Counted from the stretch's first letter, positions 1 through 11,500 are shown. The stretch is DNA of 64,000 nt from Thermothielavioides terrestris NRRL 8126 (GCF_000226115.1 NC_016459.1:2217501-2281500); one strand, 5' to 3'. Numbers and translations: made by a program. Notes: generated by a model not told the origin, from the letters alone.

Positions 1-423
1 CGTCGTCGGCGCGGGTCTGTAGGGCTTGCGCTGCGCTCTTCTCTCCGCCCGCTCGTCGCGCGCCCTGGGCTTTGTGGACTTCTTGGGCTCCTTGCGCTCC
101 TCCCTGGGCGAGGGGGAGGGTGTGGAGGGCGGTGGTGGGGGTCGCGGTGTTGGTGTCGAGCTTGTCGTGGGGCTGTGTGGTGCGGAATGGAAGGATAGGG
201 TGTTGGCGTAAGCGCAGGCTCTTGTGTTATAGACCGTGGGGTGACCAACCTTCAGCAGCGCCTCGACCTCGCCCGCCTGGCAGGTGATGTGGCCGTCTGC
301 GCTGCCGGTGCAGGTGACGTTGCGGATTGGGTCCCACCACGCCACGGGTTCGGTGGACGCGGCGGCGGCGGCGGAGGCGGCGGCCAGGGCGGTAGAGAGG
401 ACAGCGACGGAGGAGGTCTTCAT
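1..423 (-). CDS. Partial secreted protein of unknown function (runs off left edge)
   Basis: The minus strand opens with an ATG at 423 followed by a typical signal peptide (MKTSSVAVLSTALAAASAAA), then a short mature region with two cysteines (NVTCTG and HITCQAG). Read straight through, the frame stays open to the window edge but becomes Pro/Thr/Ser-rich. Alternatively a 76-nt intron (donor GTTGGT at 249, CTTAC branch-like site, acceptor CACACAG ending at 174) gives a less repetitive continuation ending in ALQTRADD at the edge. I favour the intron model but cannot prove it. The C-terminus lies outside the window. I do not recognise a family; a small secreted or cell-wall protein is the most that can be said. 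Confidence 0.55.
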   Translation of the reverse strand, partial: MKTSSVAVLSTALAAASAAAAASTEPVAWWDPIRNVTCTGSADGHITCQAGEVEALLKVGHPTVYNTRACAYANTLSFHSAPHSPTTSSTPTPRPPPPPSTPSPSPREERKEPKKSTKPRARDERAERRAQRKPYRPAPTT

Positions 424-1284
424 CTTGATATGTTTGCTGAATGTGAGAGAGAGCTACGGTGGATATGGCAAGAGCGCTGCGTGAAGGAAGGCCAGGACAG
501 GACTGAATAGGTTCAGTGAACCCGTGTTGATCAAACCCCGTATCCTGGGCGGGGTCGAAGTCAGTATTTATCTCCAACTCTCCTCAACCGTCCACCTCGC
601 TGCGTCGCAAGACCAATTCCTCGCATCACGTCACTCCGGGCCAACTCCATTCCTGCGGTCGTCTCGCTCGCCATTCCCGAGACAACGCCAAACAGCGAGC
701 CCGAGGAAAGCTGCGATCTGCGATTTGTAACCGGTTTCCGGCCGAAGCCCTGACATCCGCATTCCATAGCAACCAGGGCAGACCTCGACGGAAGCATCTC
801 GCTGACAATCAACCGTCCCCGCAGCCTGTTTCGCTGGAATTCTTCGGCAACCGGCGCAGCCTGCTGAGGAGGGCTGCCGATGCCAATCTGTGCCGGCAGA
901 TCTTTTACAGCACTTTCAACTAGCCCACTCACCCGTCCGACGGTCTCCTTGGAGATGAACATTGCCCATAACAAGAGGTAGCTTACACCGACTCGCTGTC
1001 TATCGCGACAGACGGAATCCCGCCCGCTGGCTGAGTGGGCTATGCGAGCGCTAATATTTACACGGCCATGTTTCCAACCGAACCTAGCCTGAAAAATTCC
1101 CAAGCAGCAGATCCTCCCTGTACACCGTCTTGTACATACGACGCCCGACGCTAAATACTCCAAGCAAACAAAGTTGCTGATGTAACCAAGCAGATGATAG
1201 ATACCCACCCTCCTTCTCCCTCCCATTCCGACAATCCTCCCAAGCAAGCAGCCGCCCCCCTCAGCCGCCCCTTTCAGCCGAGCG
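424..1284. other. Intergenic region, no gene seen
   Basis: This is the upstream region of the small secreted-protein gene and the 3' flank of the Clr5 gene. An open frame on the minus strand (about 561-1247) lacks any domain-like composition and I treat it as chance. No repeat or RNA gene was recognised. Confidence 0.5.
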
Positions 1285-3155
1285 TCAGCCGAGCGTCAGC
1301 CGATCCACCTCCAACCGGACCTTCTCCATCCAAGCATGCTGCTGCCTGCGCCGGCGCAGCTCGGCCGCCTCGCCGGGCCTGCCGTGCCTCGCCATCAGCT
1401 TCTCGAGGTGGATGGACCAGATGGCGTACTGCTCGTCGGTGCAGAGGTCGAGGCCGAGGCGGCCCCAGCGGAAGGCGCGGTCCCAGTCCTCGACGGTCTC
1501 GTAGTAGTCGTACAGCCAGCCGACGAAGAGGCACTCCATCAGGCGGGCGAAGACGGCGGGGAAGGAGCCCTCGGCGACGCGCGCCTGCAGGGCGGCCAGG
1601 TGCGCCTCGCACTTGGCGCTGAAGTCGGCGTCGAACTGCCGGCGCAGCCACTGCTGCGCCATGGCGTCGACCTCGGGGTCCTGCATGATGAGCGCCTGCG
1701 CCCAGTAGACGCTCTGCGCCTCGAGCCGGATCATGTGGTGGTCGTGCGGCCGGCCGACCGCCGCGAGTTTCCTGCTGCTACTGCTGCTGCTGCTGGAGGA
1801 GGAGGAGGAGGAGGAAGAAGAGAAGGCGGTGGTGGCGACGGTGCGCTGGCAGGCGAGGTACTGGTTGCGGGCCCACTGGCGGTTGCGCTCGAGCATACCG
1901 GGAAGGGCGGCGATGGTGTCGGCGTGGATCTGCGAGAGCACCATGATGTAGCGCATCATGTCCTCGGGCCGCTCGTCGGCCAGCTTGGCGAACGAGGCGG
2001 CCAGCTCGGCGACGGGGTGCTTGCCGAACTTGACGATGGCCAGGCGGGCGAGGTAGCGCAGGTAGGCGGCGAGGATCTCCTTGCGGCCCGACTCGAGGAG
2101 CAGGTGCGGCACCAGGAAGCAGAGGTCCGAGAACGACTTCATGGTCGGGTTGGACATCTTGCGCTCGATCTGGAGGAAGGCGAGCCGCAGCACCCGGCCG
2201 CCCTCCACGTACTCTTCGATGTCGAAGAGGTCCATGGCCACTTTGAAGTACCTGTAGCACGGGTCGACGAAGCCGGCGACCTCCTCGGTCGTGAGGTGGG
2301 CGGCGTTTCGGTCGATGTGCCCGTGCAGGAAGCGGCGGACGGCGGTGAAGCCGAGCTGCCTGACGTAGGCCCCTTCGCTCTCGTGCATCAGGGCGTCTCG
2401 CGTGAGCACCAGTGCGCCGTCCAGAGTGTCGAACGAGTCTAGCGAGTCGATCGAGTCGAGCGAGTCGTCCGAGTGGTTGCCGGTGGGCGACTCGGCCTGG
2501 GCTCGCGAGCGCCTTTTGACGGCGTACTTGAAAAAGCCCCATCTCGCGAACTGGTTCTTGTACATTTTCGGCCTTGAAGAGCAGTGCGCAGAGTGTTAGG
2601 AGCGACATCTCGGCGGGTGGTCAGTGAGCATGGGGGTTTCTTTTCTAATACTCACGTTGCCCGTACGTTGTACTTGGTCTCCATGATGCCAATGATGTCT
2701 CGGAGTATGCGGTTCTGTGTGATGTAGAGCTGGTGGAGGATGTCCTTCCAAGGCTCCCAGTCTTCGACCTTGCGCGGCACTATGGGTTGGCCAGGGAGGT
2801 GGGCGGCCTTGGCGGCGGCGGACCCTTTCCCGCCATGCCTCCCCGATCTCGAACCACTCTGCTGTGTTGGGCTTTTGGTCTTGCCAGCTGTCGCACTCGG
2901 CAGTTTCTGCGTGGGGCTCGCGGGTTTGAATTTCAGTACAGGCTGGGTTCGCATGGTGCGCAAAGGAGGGCGACTAACCGGGCTGCCGACCCGGTCCTCC
3001 TCGGGAACGGGGCTGGGTGAGTCTTCGGCGACGAAGGCCTCGACATCGGCGTCGTCGTCGAGCACCAGTCCCGTCACGGTCTCGGCAGCGGCGAGGATGG
3101 CTCGGGGCCCGTCCTCGGGCGACGTGCTTCGCTCCAGGACGCGGGGAGGGGCCAT
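1285..3155 (-). CDS. Clr5-domain protein
   Basis: Two exons, 3155-2656 and 2572-1285, joined across an 83-nt intron with a GTGAGT donor and CAAG acceptor, give about 595 aa. The splice restores a Clr5 domain: a tryptophan-rich first half (WEPWKDILHQLY, around residue 132) ends exon 1 and the hallmark KMYKNQFARWGFFKY begins exon 2. Clr5 is a fungal N-terminal domain, often of regulatory or unknown role, named after S. pombe Clr5, which acts in heterochromatic silencing. The N-terminal 130 residues are disordered (Pro/Ser/Lys). Exon 2 carries an acidic SLDSIDSLDSFDTLDG repeat, a poly-serine run encoded near 1780-1810, and otherwise alpha-helical sequence reminiscent of TPR-like repeats. The gene is divergent from the SNF2-like gene at 5425. 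Function here is inferred only from the domain. Confidence 0.8.
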
Positions 3156-5424
3156 GGGCGCGTGCGCCGGGATGCGGATCCGGCACGGTCGTATGCGGAT
3201 GCGGGCTAGGGAGGCAGGCGGCAGGTAGGCAGGTCACGGATGCTGGATGGGGCCGTTTGCGGATCCGCGCTCGCGGCTGGGGTTGCGGGTAGCGGTGGAG
3301 CTGGAGCTGAGATGCGATCGCCGGTCGGCAGCGGCGACAGCACCATTGTCGGCTCCCCCACCCGCCTATCGTCGCAACGTCTCTCGGACCTCTGCAGCCG
3401 CAGCACAGGCAGCCGTTCCAAGCGCAATCCCTCAGAGCTCACTTGAGGTGGGGTCGGGGGGGGGGGGGGGGGGGGGGGGGGGCGCGAAAAAGCAGGCGCG
3501 CGAACGTTGGATGCGCAAGCGCGGGACTTGGGCGTCGTTAGCTTCCGGAGTAGGTAGGCAGGTAAGGTAGTCGAGGCGTTGACAGCGGCGGCTCAGGTCG
3601 GTCAGGTTGGGTTGTCGTTGGCTCTGACGCGGCAGGAAACCTGGGAAGGGGCGGAAACTCTGGGAGATTGGCGAGATTACCGTGCTTACCCCGGCCCACA
3701 TCACCCCGCCGGCTGCGGCTCCCCTGACCTGGCCTGTTTTGAGCGATCCTTCCAGCCGGGGCTTGCTTGCCGCTCCCCAATCAGAGAGCAGCGAGCGTCT
3801 GACACCCCGCTGCTGGACGTTTCCCTTGACGCAGATCTGCGGCCCAAGAGAAAGGGAGACGCGTTTTGAAGACCCCACCTACCCTTTAATTTACCCAGGT
3901 TCGGGTACGGATAACTCCGTCCAAACGGAATATCCTACCTTCGCTCATGTTCGCGCACGATACGGGATGACGGAATTACATGTCCAGCAGCTGCTCCCTG
4001 CATTCTCGGCGCCGTTTTGACTGCCGGCGATGCTGCCGGCCCCCTGCATGCATCCAGGCATCTCAACGAATAGCCGGATGGGACGGATAACTAACTACCT
4101 GAAGTGCCAGGGCTGTAGTGTCCTGTGCGTGCTCAGCGGTATACTGTACTGCACATTAGAGTAGGGTACTCTGCACATCACAGCGACCACCCCAATTGCG
4201 ACCCTGTCGCAGCGGCGTTTCCAAGGGTGTAAATTGTGATTCGGCAAAAGAGTGATCGTCTGTTCTTCTAACTACCTAATTCAATATGATTATGATTAGG
4301 TACATTTACCTTTACTCTAATCGGCAACGAGACAACCCGACTCGGGGCCATCGTCGATTGATTGATTGATCAAAAGTCTACTGAGTGTCCAACCTGGTCT
4401 AGCTTGAGTTCTCTTTGTCTGCTTTCTTTGTTCGTCGTTCGTAGCGACAGTCTCGCTTGAATTGGCTGAGTGTGAAGAGATAGGCCTTGTTGGTTCTCGT
4501 GGTCCAGCTTTGTGGGCACCTTTCACTCTTGTCCGACTCAAGACCGTCAGTCCAGTGCCTTGCCGTCAGCGCCTGGCACATCGTCGCACACTTGGGCGTC
4601 CTTGGACTCCTGTGAATACCTTAGCGCCAGTCGAAGGCCCCCCGTCGATAAATGCTTCCATGTCCTCCTACTGAAGCACTGCTTGCAAGGGTGGTGGGGA
4701 CTAAAGGAAATGCATTGTGGTTTCTCATCCTTGATTTGTTTACCTTTGCCCCCAGTTTGAATCTCGAATTATGGCGTGAAAGCGAGCTTGACGATTGTTG
4801 GCAGCTGTTATCCTATCTATGGTCTGCTCATGGTACCTATAGTAGGCTAACTTTCCACCTCCTGGTTGCTTCGGAACTGGTTGGCGCGTCCGAGCCCCTA
4901 GCTCCTGGCTGACATGTTGACGCTGAGCCAAATGAAGTGAATGTGTTGCTTAGCTGGAGCTCCCAGGGACCCACGTCGGTGCCTTCTGCATTGCACTCAC
5001 TGACACTTTGAAGCATTGCTGGCGTGCTTTGTTGGCACTGCCCATTTACTTTGTCCGAACTGCGTCGGGAGCGCAAAGACCGGACTAATTACCTCAACAA
5101 CTTGTAACGACTGGGTGGTCACAAAGTTAATAGCAAGTAAATATTGTTGGGATTGCTGGGTCCTGCCCAGGCAACTATCATTGAATGCTTGACGTTATTA
5201 AAACAAGAGTATGGCATTGTTCTCGCCGTTGTAAGACGCTGTCTGGGCCAATTCACTTTCACAACCTCTTTGTGGCCTTTACAAACACAACTCCCGCCAT
5301 CTTTTGCCGATTTACATATTAGTACAGCACAAACCATATGTCCATCGGATTTCGTTTTCATCCAGCAACTCTCCTCATCACCCTCTCGACCTGCTCATCC
5401 ACGGACCGCGACTCGGCTGCCGCA
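3156..5424. other. Long divergent intergenic region between Clr5 and SNF2-like genes
   Basis: About 2.3 kb separates the two divergent start codons. The first third is GC-rich and contains the 3456-3482 poly-G run; the rest is of balanced composition with no long conserved-looking frame. A short GATT tetranucleotide repeat lies near 4353. It presumably holds both promoters and 5' UTRs. I saw no RNA gene or mobile element. Confidence 0.5.
3456..3482 (+). repeat. Poly-G homopolymer (27 nt)
   Basis: A run of 27 consecutive G residues, preceded by GGTGGGGTC, lies about 300 nt upstream of the Clr5 start codon. Such runs can form G-quadruplexes and are unstable in length and difficult to assemble, so the exact count may be unreliable. 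Confidence 0.9.
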
Positions 5425-8400
5425 ATGGAGATGACATCGCCCGACTACGCCAAGCTGGCCACGCTCTTTCTGAACGTGGTCCGGCTGGACAGCAACTCGC
5501 AATGGAGGAAGGCCCTGGTCGATCTCGTGCCCGACGACATTTACGAGCAGTACGAGGACTACGAGCCGGCCGACTACTTGTGGGACGAGTTCGAGAGTTT
5601 CATGGCGGACCGTCTCGGGTACAGCCCGTGGGACCACGTGGTGGTGTTCGCCCCCTTTGGCCTGAGGGACCCGAGGGTGAGAGAAGTGCTCAATAGACAC
5701 ATGTGGGAGTGGACGCTGCGCGATATCGCCGAGAACTACATCTCCGTGCCCGAGTACGCCGAGCTGTTCTTCCTGATCACGCCGCGCAAGAACCGCAGGC
5801 GGCTCCGGCCGAGCTTGACCCTCCGGATCGTCCACCCCGAGCGCTACGAGCTCGCGGGAGCCACGGAGAATGAGGACGGGACCCCTCCAACCCCAACAAC
5901 CGCAGAGGAGGACCCCTTATCTGCTCCGGGGGCCCCGCTTCCGGCTGAGATCCCCAAGATTGTTGAATCGCTCGCCGACGGCCCCTCAACTGCTGCATCT
6001 CCGACAGGAACTGAACTGGACAGCACCCGTCTTCAGGTGCCGGTCCTAGAGAAAGAAGGTCAGCCGCCGTTTCATGGGCCGCAACAGGTCGAGATCGAAT
6101 TCGAGGATCTCGACGAGTATTCGGGCGATGAAAACTCGATCTACGAAGCCTCGCAGGCGGTCAAGATCGTCTACGAGGACGGAGACGACCACTGCGTGTA
6201 CGCCCACACCGAAAGCAGAACCGGCAACGCGACCACGCAGCCGTCTGCTGCTGACAGCGACTCTAGCTACAGCAGCAACGAGCCCTGCGGCAGCTCGGCC
6301 CCTACGTCTGTGTCGGCGGGCACTCCCAAGAGGCCCTCTGCTGCAACAACAACCCGGCGAGGTCCCGCGGCCGCCGCCAGCACTCCCAGTTCGAGGCAGA
6401 CTCCACGTCCATCGACTAACAACAAGACTTCCGGAACTCGAACGGCCACGCAGGCCAAGCCGTTGACTCGACCAGGAATCGGCGGTAGGGAGCGTGTGCC
6501 GCCTCGGACAGTCCCAACCGCGACTCGCCAACGGCCCAATCCTGCTGCGTCTCGCGCCGCCCCGAGCGCACAGAGGCGCGGCGCTGGGCCCTCGAAGAAG
6601 CCCGCGTGGAATTCCGGAGCCAGCAACAGCAAGCCAGCTCCCGGTGGGGGCCTGACGAGATCGAGCGCCATCAAGAGGCCGTCTAAAACAGCCACAATGC
6701 TCGCGCCCTCGCCAGCCCTCGCATCGCCCCCGATCAACGACGACATCCCGCGCGAGGCGTACGTCGAGATGATTGACGCACTGGCGGCCGAGTACGACGT
6801 GGCGACCGCCGAAGATGACGACTACGGCGCCGTCGACCTGGACGTCCTCGACACGTACATCGGCAGCTACAACTCGGGCGACAGCGACATCCAATGGAGC
6901 GCCTGCCTCGACTTCTTCAACATCAACCAGGCCGAGTATCAGAAGCGCGAGGCTCTGGCGTCCCGACCGGGCTCCGGCGAGCGCAAGCGCGTGCCGATGA
7001 AGAAGCTGCCGGGCATGACGGTTGGCCTGTTCGACTACCAGCTCATGGGCGTGTTCAACCTGCTGCGCTTTATCCTCAACGACGTGCCGGGCGGCCTGCT
7101 TTGCGACGAGCAGGGGCTCGGGAAGACGCAGGAGATGTACGGCATCATCGCGCTCGTTCACAACCTGCGCCGCTGCAAGGCCGAGGTCAAGGCTGCGTGG
7201 AAAAAAACCGCGCCGGCTGGCAAGAAGAACGCGCCGCTCCCCAGCAAGCACAACCTAGCCGGGTCCGTGGCGAGGACGTGCCCGCTCGACGAGCGGTACG
7301 GCTTTCGGTGCTACTGCTACAACGAGCTGACGCGGGAGCTGGCCGACCGGTTGCCTGAGGGCCCCAACGTCCTCGTCGTGCCGGAACGGAGCGCCGCCTC
7401 GACGCTGCGCGACGCTAAAGCGAAGCTGGACACAAAGGTGTTCAAGATCCGCGGCTGCTTCAGCGGAGTCGAGAAGGACGACAAGCTCGCCGCCGGCGAC
7501 ATCAGCGCCTTGCGCGCCACCATCACGGCGACGCAGGGCGGCGATGACGGGCCTGTGCTCCAGCTCCAAGCTGCCGGCGCCGGACGCGGCGACTATATCA
7601 TCATCACCGATCCAGTTCAGGTTAACCACCGGAACACCCCGTTCGCCTTTGCGCTCAAGGCGGCCAAGTCCGCCGAAACCCCGGATAAGAAGAGCGCGTT
7701 TGTCGTGCCTGGCATGGTGCTCGCGGACGAGTACCACGAGCACGCATGCCGCGAGGACTCGGCCACTCTCCCCTGGCTGGAGCAGCTCAAGGAGCTCTGC
7801 CTCGACTCGCAGCTGTCGGCGCCGCTCGCCTACTTCGTGTCGGGCACACCCCTGGACGACACGATTGCCGACCTCCGTTCACCGCTCGCCCTCCTGGAGC
7901 AGGCGGCCTGGGGCGACGAGACCCACGCGCTCCACTGCGCCTCGTCCGCGGCCGTGGACGACCTCATTGGCACCTTCAAGGAGGTCACCATCCGCCAAAA
8001 CCTCGGCGAGGTGGTAGAGCGATCCGAGATCGCCGACTGCCGCCGCCGCCTCGACCGCGTGCTTAAGCAGGTCATGGTGCGCCGCCTCGGCACCGACAAG
8101 TTCCAGGGCCGCAACCTGACCGACATCGGCCCGCTCAAGGTCAACATCGTCGACCACCAGCTGCCCGCGGCGGCCCTCGCCGACCTGCAGGCTCTCGCCG
8201 AGCGCACCAGCCAGTCAGCGGCGCGCAACGCGGCAACCTGCGACATGACCCTGCCCGAGGCCATCCGCTGCGGCTACACCCAGCACGACCTGTACAAGCT
8301 GCGCGTGGCCTCCACCTTCCCGGGCATCGCACGGCACCCCGAGCCGCCCTTCGCGTTCAACGACGCCGAGGCCAGCGCCATGCTCGCGGCCGCCGGCGGC

Positions 8401-9096
8401 GAGGCCGCTCGCACCCCTTACTTCCCCCACGTGCCCGGTTGGGCGGCCGGCAGCCCCAAGCTGGCGACCATCACGCGCACGATCGCCACCATGCTGGCGG
8501 ACAACAGCCCCGTGCCGGGCGCGGCGACCACGGCCAAGAAGTACTGCATCTTCACGCCACTCGGCGCCGAGGCGCTACTGATCCAGTGCTACCTGCAGCA
8601 CCTGGTGGCGAGCCCGCGGAGCGTGGCGCGGCTGAAGCTGGCGGGGCTGAAGCCGACGCTGCTGTACGAGGGGCAGCCGGCGGGGGCGCGGCGGGCGGCG
8701 CTGGAGGGGTTCCTCAACGCGACGACGCGCGCGGCGCCCAACGTGCTGGTCGCGTCGCTGGCGGCGGCGGGGACGGGGCTGAACCTGCAGGCGGCGCGGT
8801 ACGCGACGCTGACGGGCCCGGCCTGGACCAAGCGCGCCAACCAGCAGGCCTACTACCGCATCCACCGCGTTGGCCAGCGCGTGCCGACCCGCCTGCAGCT
8901 GCTGCTCGCCCGCTGGAACCCGGCCGAGCGCATGATCCTGGCTGGGTACCGCGGCGCCGCCAACCGGGTGCGCGACGGCGAGGAGGACACCTGGTGGGAG
9001 GTCGCCAATCGGTGGTGTGTGGACGCCGAGGAGGGCGAGAACCGGGAGGACGGGATCGTAGAGAGGCATCAGGCCCAGGCGGAGGAGAAGAAGTGA
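5425..9096 (+). CDS. SNF2-family ATPase/helicase-like protein
   Basis: A single open frame of 1,223 aa from the ATG at 5425 (context GCCGCAATGG). An in-frame ATG at 5338 would add 29 residues but looks like 5' UTR. Residues ~1-100 are a folded-looking N-terminus, ~110-430 a low-complexity Ser/Thr/Pro/Arg linker, and ~530-1170 the ATPase. Visible motifs: Q-like FDYQLMGV, Walker A GLGKT (564-568, in LLCDEQGLGKTQE), Walker B-like DEYH (768-771), motif III SGTP (~806), motif V AAGTGLNLQAA and motif VI QQAYYRIHRVGQ. These match SNF2-type DNA-dependent translocases, with DEYH replacing the usual DEAH/DEGH. The C-terminus ends just where the RIP-mutated duplication begins; its last 46 nt are repeated at 11501. 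Substrate and complex are unknown. Confidence 0.85.
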   Translation: MEMTSPDYAKLATLFLNVVRLDSNSQWRKALVDLVPDDIYEQYEDYEPADYLWDEFESFMADRLGYSPWDHVVVFAPFGLRDPRVREVLNRHMWEWTLRDIAENYISVPEYAELFFLITPRKNRRRLRPSLTLRIVHPERYELAGATENEDGTPPTPTTAEEDPLSAPGAPLPAEIPKIVESLADGPSTAASPTGTELDSTRLQVPVLEKEGQPPFHGPQQVEIEFEDLDEYSGDENSIYEASQAVKIVYEDGDDHCVYAHTESRTGNATTQPSAADSDSSYSSNEPCGSSAPTSVSAGTPKRPSAATTTRRGPAAAASTPSSRQTPRPSTNNKTSGTRTATQAKPLTRPGIGGRERVPPRTVPTATRQRPNPAASRAAPSAQRRGAGPSKKPAWNSGASNSKPAPGGGLTRSSAIKRPSKTATMLAPSPALASPPINDDIPREAYVEMIDALAAEYDVATAEDDDYGAVDLDVLDTYIGSYNSGDSDIQWSACLDFFNINQAEYQKREALASRPGSGERKRVPMKKLPGMTVGLFDYQLMGVFNLLRFILNDVPGGLLCDEQGLGKTQEMYGIIALVHNLRRCKAEVKAAWKKTAPAGKKNAPLPSKHNLAGSVARTCPLDERYGFRCYCYNELTRELADRLPEGPNVLVVPERSAASTLRDAKAKLDTKVFKIRGCFSGVEKDDKLAAGDISALRATITATQGGDDGPVLQLQAAGAGRGDYIIITDPVQVNHRNTPFAFALKAAKSAETPDKKSAFVVPGMVLADEYHEHACREDSATLPWLEQLKELCLDSQLSAPLAYFVSGTPLDDTIADLRSPLALLEQAAWGDETHALHCASSAAVDDLIGTFKEVTIRQNLGEVVERSEIADCRRRLDRVLKQVMVRRLGTDKFQGRNLTDIGPLKVNIVDHQLPAAALADLQALAERTSQSAARNAATCDMTLPEAIRCGYTQHDLYKLRVASTFPGIARHPEPPFAFNDAEASAMLAAAGGEAARTPYFPHVPGWAAGSPKLATITRTIATMLADNSPVPGAATTAKKYCIFTPLGAEALLIQCYLQHLVASPRSVARLKLAGLKPTLLYEGQPAGARRAALEGFLNATTRAAPNVLVASLAAAGTGLNLQAARYATLTGPAWTKRANQQAYYRIHRVGQRVPTRLQLLLARWNPAERMILAGYRGAANRVRDGEEDTWWEVANRWCVDAEEGENREDGIVERHQAQAEEKK

Positions 9097-11500
9097 TTTC
9101 GACCTACTGCTCTCTTTTCTCTCTTAAGTAGGTAGGGCCTTACCATTTTTGTGTTTTCCTTTTCTCGGCTTTTGCCTTATAGAGATAGACTTCTAATTGT
9201 GTTGAGACTAGAAATAGATTGTTGGATTTTCCTTTATTTCGAGCGCTCTTAGGTGACTGTAATTGTAGATTGGAACCTATAGAGTCGTGGAACCGGGGTT
9301 AGGGGAAATAATATCTCTATATTCTAGTAGACATTGGTTTTTAAATAGCGAGAGCTAAGATCCTTAGATCTTTACTAGGCCTTATTCGGAGCTATAAGCT
9401 ATATTGTATAACGGTGGTTTTTGAATTGAAGTAAGAAAGTTGTATTAGGGAGAGGATGGATAAACTCTCTAGAACAAATTGGACAACTCCTTTACTAGGA
9501 CAAGTAGATTAAAAGTCACTTGGCTAAATACTATAAGCCATTATAGTTGCGACTCTATACAGTATATAGATAGTTGATTGAAGGTACAACTAAGTTTCTA
9601 GAAAGAACTCTATTGACCGACTTCCTAAAAGTAAAAAAGAATTCAATGTAGTATATAGCGTTGATCGTAGCCGATTATAGCACTTCAAGTCTTTCTAGAT
9701 CTGACCGATCTTGCTTCCGGTTATAAGCAGTCACTTAAACGTAGTAGGACAGAGCCTAGTAGACTCTAGCCTAAAGCTATAAATGAATAAGCACCTAGAC
9801 TCTTTGGAATGTCTATTATTAACGACAAAGGTAGCTAATACAATACGATCTTAGACTTGAAGGCGGTAAAGGAGGATAAGTACTAATTGTTGAGTATCCT
9901 AGGTAAGCCTTTACTAATTAGCATTTAAATAGTTTAAGTATATAAGGTTGAAGGCTTCTTAAATAGAGCGAAAGAGCCTTTATATCTAGGTCTCTTATTT
10001 ATTGTCTAGTGGAAGTGTATATACAATAAAGGGTAGGGCATTAAAGGTATAAATAGGCTTATTAGAGACTAGACGAATGGAACGTATATAATATAGCTAG
10101 TTCTTTATCTTTAGTTCTTAAAACTAGACTTTATATTAGCTATTAGGCTAGGGGCCTTAAAAAGAGCCTATATTATAGTATTCCTACTTTACTTAACTTA
10201 ACCCTTAGGCAGGATAATAGGCTTCTTATATAGCTTAGAGTAGATATTGTATAGTTATTGGAATATACTTTAAAGTAGATCAATAAAGTTATTTATAAGA
10301 ATATACTAGACCCTTAGATATCTTCGCTAGCTACCTTTAGGACCAACTGTTCTACTAGACTAAAGGACGTTATAAAGCGGCTAAAATAATTATAACTTTA
10401 AGCCTACTAGATAATAGTAAACAATAACAACGCTATTTAAAGCGGTAACTACTATATTAGCTAGCTAGCCTAAGATATTAGACGCCTCTATAATATCCGA
10501 TACTACAGCTTTCTATTGTCAATAAAGCTTAGGAGTATTAGCAACTATAATATTATATTAAATAGAGCCTTAAAGCGTCTAATTACTATCGAAAATGGTA
10601 TTTGGCTACTAGAATATAGGTAGGGGCCCTACTTCGGACTTGGAGAAGTGGAGGCCCTTCCTCTATATTCGCTATTTAGTTTAGATTCGAATAGTCGAAG
10701 GCAATGATCCATTAGCAACAGACTATATAACACCTATATCGTATATACGTTGGTCTAGCCCAGTAGCCGCTAAGAACTTAGGAACTATACTATACTATAT
10801 CTAAGGTCTTTCGATCGATAATAGCTTTACGTAAGGCTACGCTAGTGACGGCGGGCAATGCCGACCTAGGCGCTGCTATCGCCCGCCTATTTGCTCTAGA
10901 GCTTGGGATAAGCGTTATAGTGAACTACTTGTAGGACGTTGAACGAGTAGAAGCGCTAATTTAAGAACTAGGGGTTAGTAGCCTACTTCGTAGGCTATAT
11001 ATAGCTATTTCAATCCTTTTTCTTAGTAGTGCTATAACTACCTACTTTTTCTATAACTACCTACTTTTTCTATACCTATATATCTACCTTTTCTAGCGTA
11101 TACAACATTTATTTTATAGAACTATATATATCCGTTGTAGCTTAGCTTAGTAGCGTATTCGTAAGCATTTACTAATCTGTTACCTCTTTTCTAGGCTTTT
11201 CCTAGGCGATTAGAGCGAGTCTAACGTATATATAGAAGCTGCCTATATATAGAAGCAGAATCGCTATACCTAGAAACTAAAAACCTAGATCCTTTACAAC
11301 GAACCGACTAACAACTATATCGCTATCAACCGACTAGCTATCAAATACAACTATATATATACTAGCTCAATCGTTATATATAAGCAACGATTTTTAACGA
11401 CTATTAGATGCCTCCTACACTTTTGGACAACGAAGCGGACTTGCCTCTACTATCTATCGAAGTAGACAAAGACGTCTAATATAGCGATACCCCCTATAAA
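9050..11500. repeat. Tandem duplication, copy 1 (2,451 bp unit)
   Basis: The segment from 9050 (inside the SNF2-like stop region) to 11500 recurs directly at 11501-13951 with constant offset 2,451 and no net length change. The stretches I aligned by eye differ only by C/T and G/A transitions. The unit contains the last 46 nt of the SNF2-like gene, about 1.7 kb of TA-rich intergenic DNA, a mutated 5' fragment of a short-chain dehydrogenase (about 10797-10967) and 532 bp of Helitron 3' end. The first ~100 nt are less mutated than in copy 2; the dehydrogenase piece is more mutated than in copy 2. Confidence 0.9.
10797..10967 (+). pseudogene. Duplicated, mutated 5' fragment of short-chain dehydrogenase
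   Basis: Copy-1 counterpart of the dehydrogenase 5' exon at 13248. The same nucleotides are present but with extra transitions that introduce stop codons (for example TACTTGTAG where copy 2 has TATTCGCGG). It is joined to Helitron 3'-end sequence at 10968, exactly as in copy 2. It cannot be functional. Confidence 0.75.

Noticed and set aside
561..1247. 228-codon minus-strand frame as a gene
   Set aside because: No recognisable domain, cysteine and basic residues scattered as in random GC-rich translation, non-ATG-like context; likely chance.
1778..2608. 276-codon Arg/Pro-rich frame overlapping the Clr5 gene
   Set aside because: Frame-shifted shadow of the real Clr5 exon on the same strand.
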